Positions 58,640 through 64,000 of a stretch of 64,000 nt of DNA are shown piece by piece. Both the position numbers and the translations under genes were made by a program. Each line of letters opens with the position of its first letter. Position 1 is the first letter of the stretch. The notes under the pieces were generated by a model. It did not search any database, was not told the origin of the DNA, and was given only the letters and a program-made list of their open reading frames with translations. The DNA comes from Paraescarpia echinospica (taxonomy: Eukaryota > Annelida > Polychaeta > Sabellida > Siboglinidae), in the NCBI GenBank assembly GCA_020002185.1, contig CM034537.1, positions 66,026,539-66,090,538 on the forward strand, written 5' to 3'.

Positions 58640-58667
58640 CTTCGTACAATCTCTTTGGAATCTTCAT
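58640..58667 (-). CDS. candidate first coding exon (28 nt)
   Basis: The minus strand reads ATG at 58667 and nine codons (MKIPKRLYE), ending in GAAG|GTACGT, a strong donor. The sequence just upstream is relatively GC-rich (TCGGTCACGTGCTTTACGTG), as promoter regions here tend to be. I recognise no protein and find no second exon, so this is a weak call. Confidence 0.25.
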
Positions 58668-58947
58668 CTTGATACGCCAAAGCTTGTGCGTTGTTATTGT
58701 TTTTGAATGCGTGGGATGCCGATCTCACGTAAAGCACGTGACCGAAATGGCGCAGTAGGTCGACAGCGCAATTGGCTTTCGCCAGCTATACCCAGTGTAA
58801 CGACAAATCTTTTTTTTGACGATTAAAAAACAAGTACACATTTTTTATTAAACCGACTGTGAGCACTAGTTAAACTATTCACACATTACACGTCTGGACA
58901 TAAAAGAACAGGATTGGCGATGGGCAAACGAACTGATTGAGCACCTT

Positions 58948-59025
58948 TAAACGAATGAGCCACGCCCATAGCTATTTTATTAATCCTGTCGAGAATCGGA
59001 AAAGGAATTGCTAATTAATCAATAT
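58948..59025. repeat. dispersed repeat, second copy of the 53405-53500 block
   Basis: Shares ACGAATGAGYCACGCCCATA, GCTATTTTATTAATCCTGT and GGAATTGCTAATTAATCAA with 53405-53500. Confidence 0.75.
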
Positions 59026-59263
59026 ATACTTGTATGCGTAGCGAGAACTTTAATTGCTAAGGGGGAAGTTTTGTAAGTAAACATTTTACGTTTTAGCGGT
59101 GGTTATAGCTGGATAATATAGCCCGGGTGACAACTTTATGTAAGGCTGATAAAACGCACATTTATCGTGAACATAATTACCTACAACAGTTTCCCTACCG
59201 CAATAACCGCCTATGAAAATACAAGTGTTAATGAGATCAGTTGTATAAATATATATATATTTA

Positions 59264-60837
59264 CAGCAATAGAAATAAGCCATAATATTTACTTGTCTGC
59301 TGGACAAGTAAGTTTTGAAATCTACTTGTCCGCCAAAATTGTAACAAGTCCGAGTGGTTGTCAAGGGGAATCAAAACTTTGGGAAAAACGTAAAAAGTCT
59401 GTCTTATTTTTATGACAACAAGCACAATGTTCCTGCTGTTTCGTTGCATGTACGTCTGAATGACTTGTGATCAAAGACAAAGTTTGAAATTGCTAAATTA
59501 TATTTTACAATTATTTTCCGGTCCATTATCAATATTATTCATCACGAATATTAAAAGTACACACGTTACATGATGTATACCAATATTGTAGTGATGCTGA
59601 TATTAACGCTTTTATTAATAACAAATAATTATTACGATGCTAGGAATGAGACAATTGTTTTCCTTGCTATTGGTTATAATGTTGCAAAAACTGTTTATGT
59701 TTAATATGGTATATAAAATGACACTGCTAAAAAAGTTTGCATCAGTTTGTCATTGAAGGTGTACTTCAACCACCAGGAACATGATCAATGCAAAGTCAGG
59801 AAATGTTGTCACAAAAATCACAATAAACTACATAATCTGATATTATTTTGTTCAACCTCTATGAACTTCAATACAGGTATTAACAAAGTTCTGTATTTTA
59901 CAAACGAAGATAATATTCAATTGATCACCAGCAAACAAACGCATATTTTTTCTAAATTTTGAATTACCATTTCAATGATGTTAAAATAGTTTAATGGTGC
60001 CCGAATTACATTTACCAGGTTGAATATAATTTGTAGATTTAGTTGTCGTAACGTTGCTGCTGCGCGCAGACCACCGTAGTTGACGGAAGCTGACATGTCG
60101 ATGGCGGTTGACACCCCGGCCGCACGTCTTGCATAATTCGGCTTCGAGAAATCTCAATTTATGGTTAAAATAAATGTGACATAGATACAACACTTCTGAA
60201 ATTTCATTAATATTCTGTTTATCAACCACTACCACAGATTTACTGGAGAGCCAGTTACAAGTTTTGAAAATAGTTACCGATCTGGATCGACTAACGTTCG
60301 ATGGCTTGTCTTGGGAAGACTGCCGAGTCCGCGTGGGTTAGGCGTAATAATGGTTAAAACTATATAATTATTCAAATAACAGGTAGCGATACAAAGTACT
60401 ATTTTCAAAGATCGTCAAATATAATCCGTGTGTGGAAGTAAGTTGTACGTCAGCCAAACTGAACGATTTACGATTTTGCAAAATACAGCATCGATCAACG
60501 ATGGCTGATGCGGAGTCTGTCCTATGCGTATGACATAGCTAGGTCGGTGCGCTCAGCGGATGACCCTGTTAACGCAGGAACTAAACTCGGTCGAACACTG
60601 ACGTACAACACACTGGCGGCGGATCGACAAGACGCCGACACACTAACAAAACTGCAACCTTCTCGATTGCTAGCGAACTTCATCTATGTTTGAATTTCCT
60701 CAAATAAAAATTTGCAATGTTGCTCATGTCACTATTTACTGTAAATTTTCACTTTTCCACCGGATAACCATGTAGAGTCATTTTACTTGTCCGGGCCAAA
60801 AATCACTTGTCACGGACAAGTGCTATTTCGAATGCTG
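59264..60837. mobile_element. inverted-repeat element, copy 2 (1.6 kb)
   Basis: Same ends as 34903-40400: it starts CAGCAATAGAAATAAGCC and ends TGCTATTTCGAATGCTG. It lacks the nested LINE and about 500 bp around it. A 61-codon frame near the right end (60508-60693) is conserved with copy 1 (40062-40247), but replacement and silent changes are about equally frequent, so it is probably not a selected gene. Confidence 0.8.
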
Positions 60838-61265
60838 ATATATCTCATGTGGCTGTTGTATCTCCAAATGAAGCACAAACTGCCTTACGTCAAGTTACGA
60901 CAAACATATCGCCTGAGCAATATTACAGGTATCCAGTTATAACCAACACTAAACTCGATTACTGTAACATTGTTACTTACAAAACATCTCCATCCTGTTT
61001 GATTTCTTTCCATCAATCGAAAACAGGAACATTTATCAGTCTTCTGTGTCATTCCTGTGATTATACCCCAAATGAAAATATATATCCTATTCCCTATGCA
61101 GGCGACAGCGCATCGGATGTCATCAGCTAACTCCAAAGTGAAAATGAGGCGCGAGACTTACAGGCCCTATGCCAATCATAATATATTTGTCTAATGAAGA
61201 ACACAAATGCTTTGTTTCAATTTCCTATGGTTACTGCCCACTAAACTACTTTTGTGGTGATAATA
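60838..61265. other. no recognisable feature
   Basis: Unassigned spacer between two repeats; the short frames on both strands resemble nothing I know. Confidence 0.3.
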
Positions 61266-63953
61266 ATTTTTAGTCCTTTGGCCGAAGGTCCAAGGGACTA
61301 TTGCCATCACTCTGCGTCCGCTGTCCGCCGTTAGCTGCCGTATCTCAGAAACCGTTCAGCAACTTTTTCTCTAATTTTGCGAAGACATCTTAGGGCACTG
61401 CCACTATGCACGAGAAATCTGTATTTGATTGAATCATTCTAAGGGCACCTAATGACCCCCCAAAAAGGACCCCAAAACGAAAATTTTCACATTTTGCCTA
61501 TTTTTTTCAAAAACTCTTAAGTAACTTTTTCTCTAATTTTGTATAGACATTTCATGTGGTAGTGCCACTGTACACAAGAAATCTGTATTTGATTGAATCA
61601 TTCTAAGGGCACCAAAGGTCCCCTAAAATGCAAAATTTGCTAACTAAATGGTCTACTACAGCAGCAGATCTATCATGCTTCCAGTCCTTTTGTTCAACTA
61701 ATCCCTTTTCCCACAATATCTGTCACATCTCACTGTGGCTAGCTGGTGGAAAGTGTGACTAATCTGTAATTGGTCACTGGCAGAGGCTTGAGTCTATTAA
61801 TAGACAGTGCCCACTAGACCCCTGGACAGTTGTGCCTACATTCTAAGGGGTCATCCTGAAACAACCAAATGTCAACCATTAGAAGAGTTGACATAGTTCC
61901 GCTATACACAAGAAAACTGTATTTGATTGAATTATTCTAGTATCATCAGCATATAGTAGAACATACATTTGCAAGAAGAAAATGTCTACATCATCATCAC
62001 CAAGGTTGTTGTAAATTTCACCAGCTGCCATGTCAACATGAGAAGAAGGCTGACACAGCCCCCCAAAATACAAAATGTTTACACTATCTAGTGATGTGGT
62101 TTTGAGAAGGGCCCTTGAGACTATCCCCTAATAGTAGATTTTGTGTATTGTACCAGAAACAGAACACTATTCCCCTTCCCAAAACATCTGTCACATGCAG
62201 AGTCTGTGTCTTGTATGGATATATATATATTTATGCAGTTGTTTTATATAAGCAGAAAGTTAATTGAAATTAGTTATTCTTAGGCCACAGAAAAGTAATT
62301 CCCAGTTTCTCATCAATGCATGTATTTAAAAATATGTGCCACAACATTTTATTTTCTATTATAATTATTCCTCTAAATGCAAGACGTGGTGCAATAAGTG
62401 AACAGTAAACATGTCAACATTTTACTTCCATCATAACCCTTAATAATCTGTAACTATGATTCACCAAAAAAACATTTGATTAATAATTTCCTACAGGGTT
62501 GTTTGATTTATGCCGGGCAGAAACTGTTTCTGCTCGGCAGAAACGGCAACAATAGGAAATACATGCCATTGATAGGCAAATGTGTTCTTTTTATAAAAAA
62601 CGTCAATTTCTTTCTGTACCTGTCTATGTATGATAACCATTTGTCCACCCTGCTCACAATAAACATCACATGAATGATAAAAGGAAGATCACTGCCACTT
62701 AACTTGTGGATTATTATTATTATAAAACTGTTCTGCTACTGCTTGGTGGACAGTTAATTAGTGGCTCAAGTTCAAATACATCAGGACGTTTTTCACACCT
62801 GCATGATAGTTTAGACTCAGTAATGTGCTGGCAGCCACTAAACGTATAGGCTTGTGTGAAAAGGACAGTTGGCAGAAGAACTAACTTCAAAGCACCATTG
62901 CATCCATTTAGCCAGGCAGCAGTCACACTGTCAGAGTGTCTGCTGCTATGTTTGTATATATAGGCTTAATGATCCCAATACACCAATCTGTTAGCACAAT
63001 GTCAGATAATAGAACTAGGTTAAACATCTGAACAATAACTATAATTAGTTCTGTGGGGCTGTTTTTAAGTATTCATCTATAACATTATCAATACCACATG
63101 CCTTTTTGTTTTTGATTTGCATTAGTATGTCATCTTGTGTGAATGGTCTGTTTATGTGTAATGGCCCCAAAAAGGATCCCAAAACTGGAAAATGTTCACA
63201 TTTTGTTTTTTATTCAAAAATCGTTCAGTAACTTTTTGTCTAATTTTTCATAGACATTTCATGTGGTAGTGCCACTATACACAATACATCTGTATTTGAT
63301 TGAATCATTCTAAGGGCACCAAAGGTCCCCTAAAAATGCTAAATTTGCTAACTAAAATTAATTGTCTACCTCGGAGTAGCTATATTTATAACTTGTTGTG
63401 TATTACACCCAGCTGTGGAGCTAAGATTCTCTGCCTGCTATTGTTTGATGGAAACTGTGACTAATCTGTAATTGGTCACTGGCAGTAGCTTGTGTCAACA
63501 GACAGCATTAAGCCACTAGACCCCTGTTAAACTGGACAGTTGCCTGTAGGTTTTAAACTGTGTCAAACAGTGAGTCTACCTTTTGCTCTCAAATAATCTG
63601 TCCTCTTAGTTTTACACATAAAGACATAATCTGGCATAACGTGATCAGTTTTTGTAGCAGCACATTTGTACTTCCAGTGTATCATTGCAACATAACATAC
63701 ATATTACATACTGTGTGCCACATTTGAATGTCATGCATGTAATATTTCCATGCAGTCCATTTGCATATACAATGTAAAACTTCAACAGCCGTTTTCTTCA
63801 TTTTCATTTTTTGACCCCTACCATGTTCAATGCTCCATAACTTCACCAATTTTTGTTGCAGTCATAATTTTTTTTTTATCACTCATTTGGTCAGCCGGGG
63901 TCACATATAGACATATTAGTCCAAAGGACTTCAGGGCCTCTTGGCCCATTTTT
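61266..63953. repeat. dispersed element family F, copy 2 (2.7 kb)
   Basis: Same start (TTTTAGTCCTTTGGCCGAAG) and end (CTTGGCCCATTTTTAT) as copy 1. It is longer, with the block AAGGACCCCAAAACGAAAAT at 61467 partly repeated near 63172 (AAGGATCCCAAAACTGGAAA). This suggests a composite of two members. No coding frame of note. Confidence 0.7.
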
Positions 63954-64000
63954 ATCATTTGTAAAGTACAAAAGTTTCACTAAAAATCTGTTACGTGTAA

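Overview
The window is animal nuclear DNA. Genes are split by introns with GT..AG borders, poly(A) signals are AATAAA, and most of the sequence is retrotransposon, DNA-transposon and minisatellite material. Host genes include a urease, its GTPase chaperone UreG, an EGF plus F-type lectin, and a Ro60-like protein. That gene set, the CR1 elements, and especially minisatellites that abut exon borders fit an invertebrate deuterostome. Amphioxus is my best guess, but this is inference and nothing in the window proves it.

Layout. 1-3.7 kb: decayed LINE fragments on the minus strand. 4.1-6.7 kb: three exons of a secreted EGF/F-type-lectin gene (minus, 3' part missing). 7.6-11.6 kb: a nearly full-length but broken CR1 LINE with an SGNH-esterase ORF1. 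14.6-16.2 kb: an uninterrupted Ro60/TROVE gene (plus). 16.6-18.6 kb: a decayed LINE with a tRNA-derived SINE inside it. 18.9-21.0 kb: a non-autonomous inverted-repeat element. 21.4-33.4 kb: six exons of ureG (minus), with about 170 copies of a 34-bp unit in its last intron. 34.9-40.4 kb: an inverted-repeat element split by an intact RTE-like LINE. 40.5-41.8 kb: a 25-bp minisatellite. 41.9-44.0 kb: a second, 5'-truncated CR1 copy. 45.1 kb: a small insertion carrying a hammerhead-ribozyme-like core. 45.4 kb: the first exon of urease (plus). 45.6-49.2 kb: a Harbinger-like inverted-repeat element. 49.3-53.4 kb: a complete but mutated hAT transposon with 8-bp target duplications. 55-64 kb: dispersed repeats in pairs, plus one candidate first exon.

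How the genes work together. Urease and UreG belong to one pathway: UreG is the GTPase that delivers nickel to urease. Here they lie about 12 kb apart and diverge (ureG minus, urease plus), so a functional pair is physically linked in an animal genome. The Ro60-like gene and the lectin gene have no visible tie to that pathway.

Main observation. In ureG, tandem repeats grow directly out of splice junctions. The 34-bp array repeats the 3' splice site of the last exon. A 17-bp array repeats the 5' splice site of exon C. A 46-bp array repeats the end of exon B with its donor. The lectin gene shows the same thing after its third exon. Each amplified unit therefore carries a copy or near-copy of a splice site next to the genuine one.
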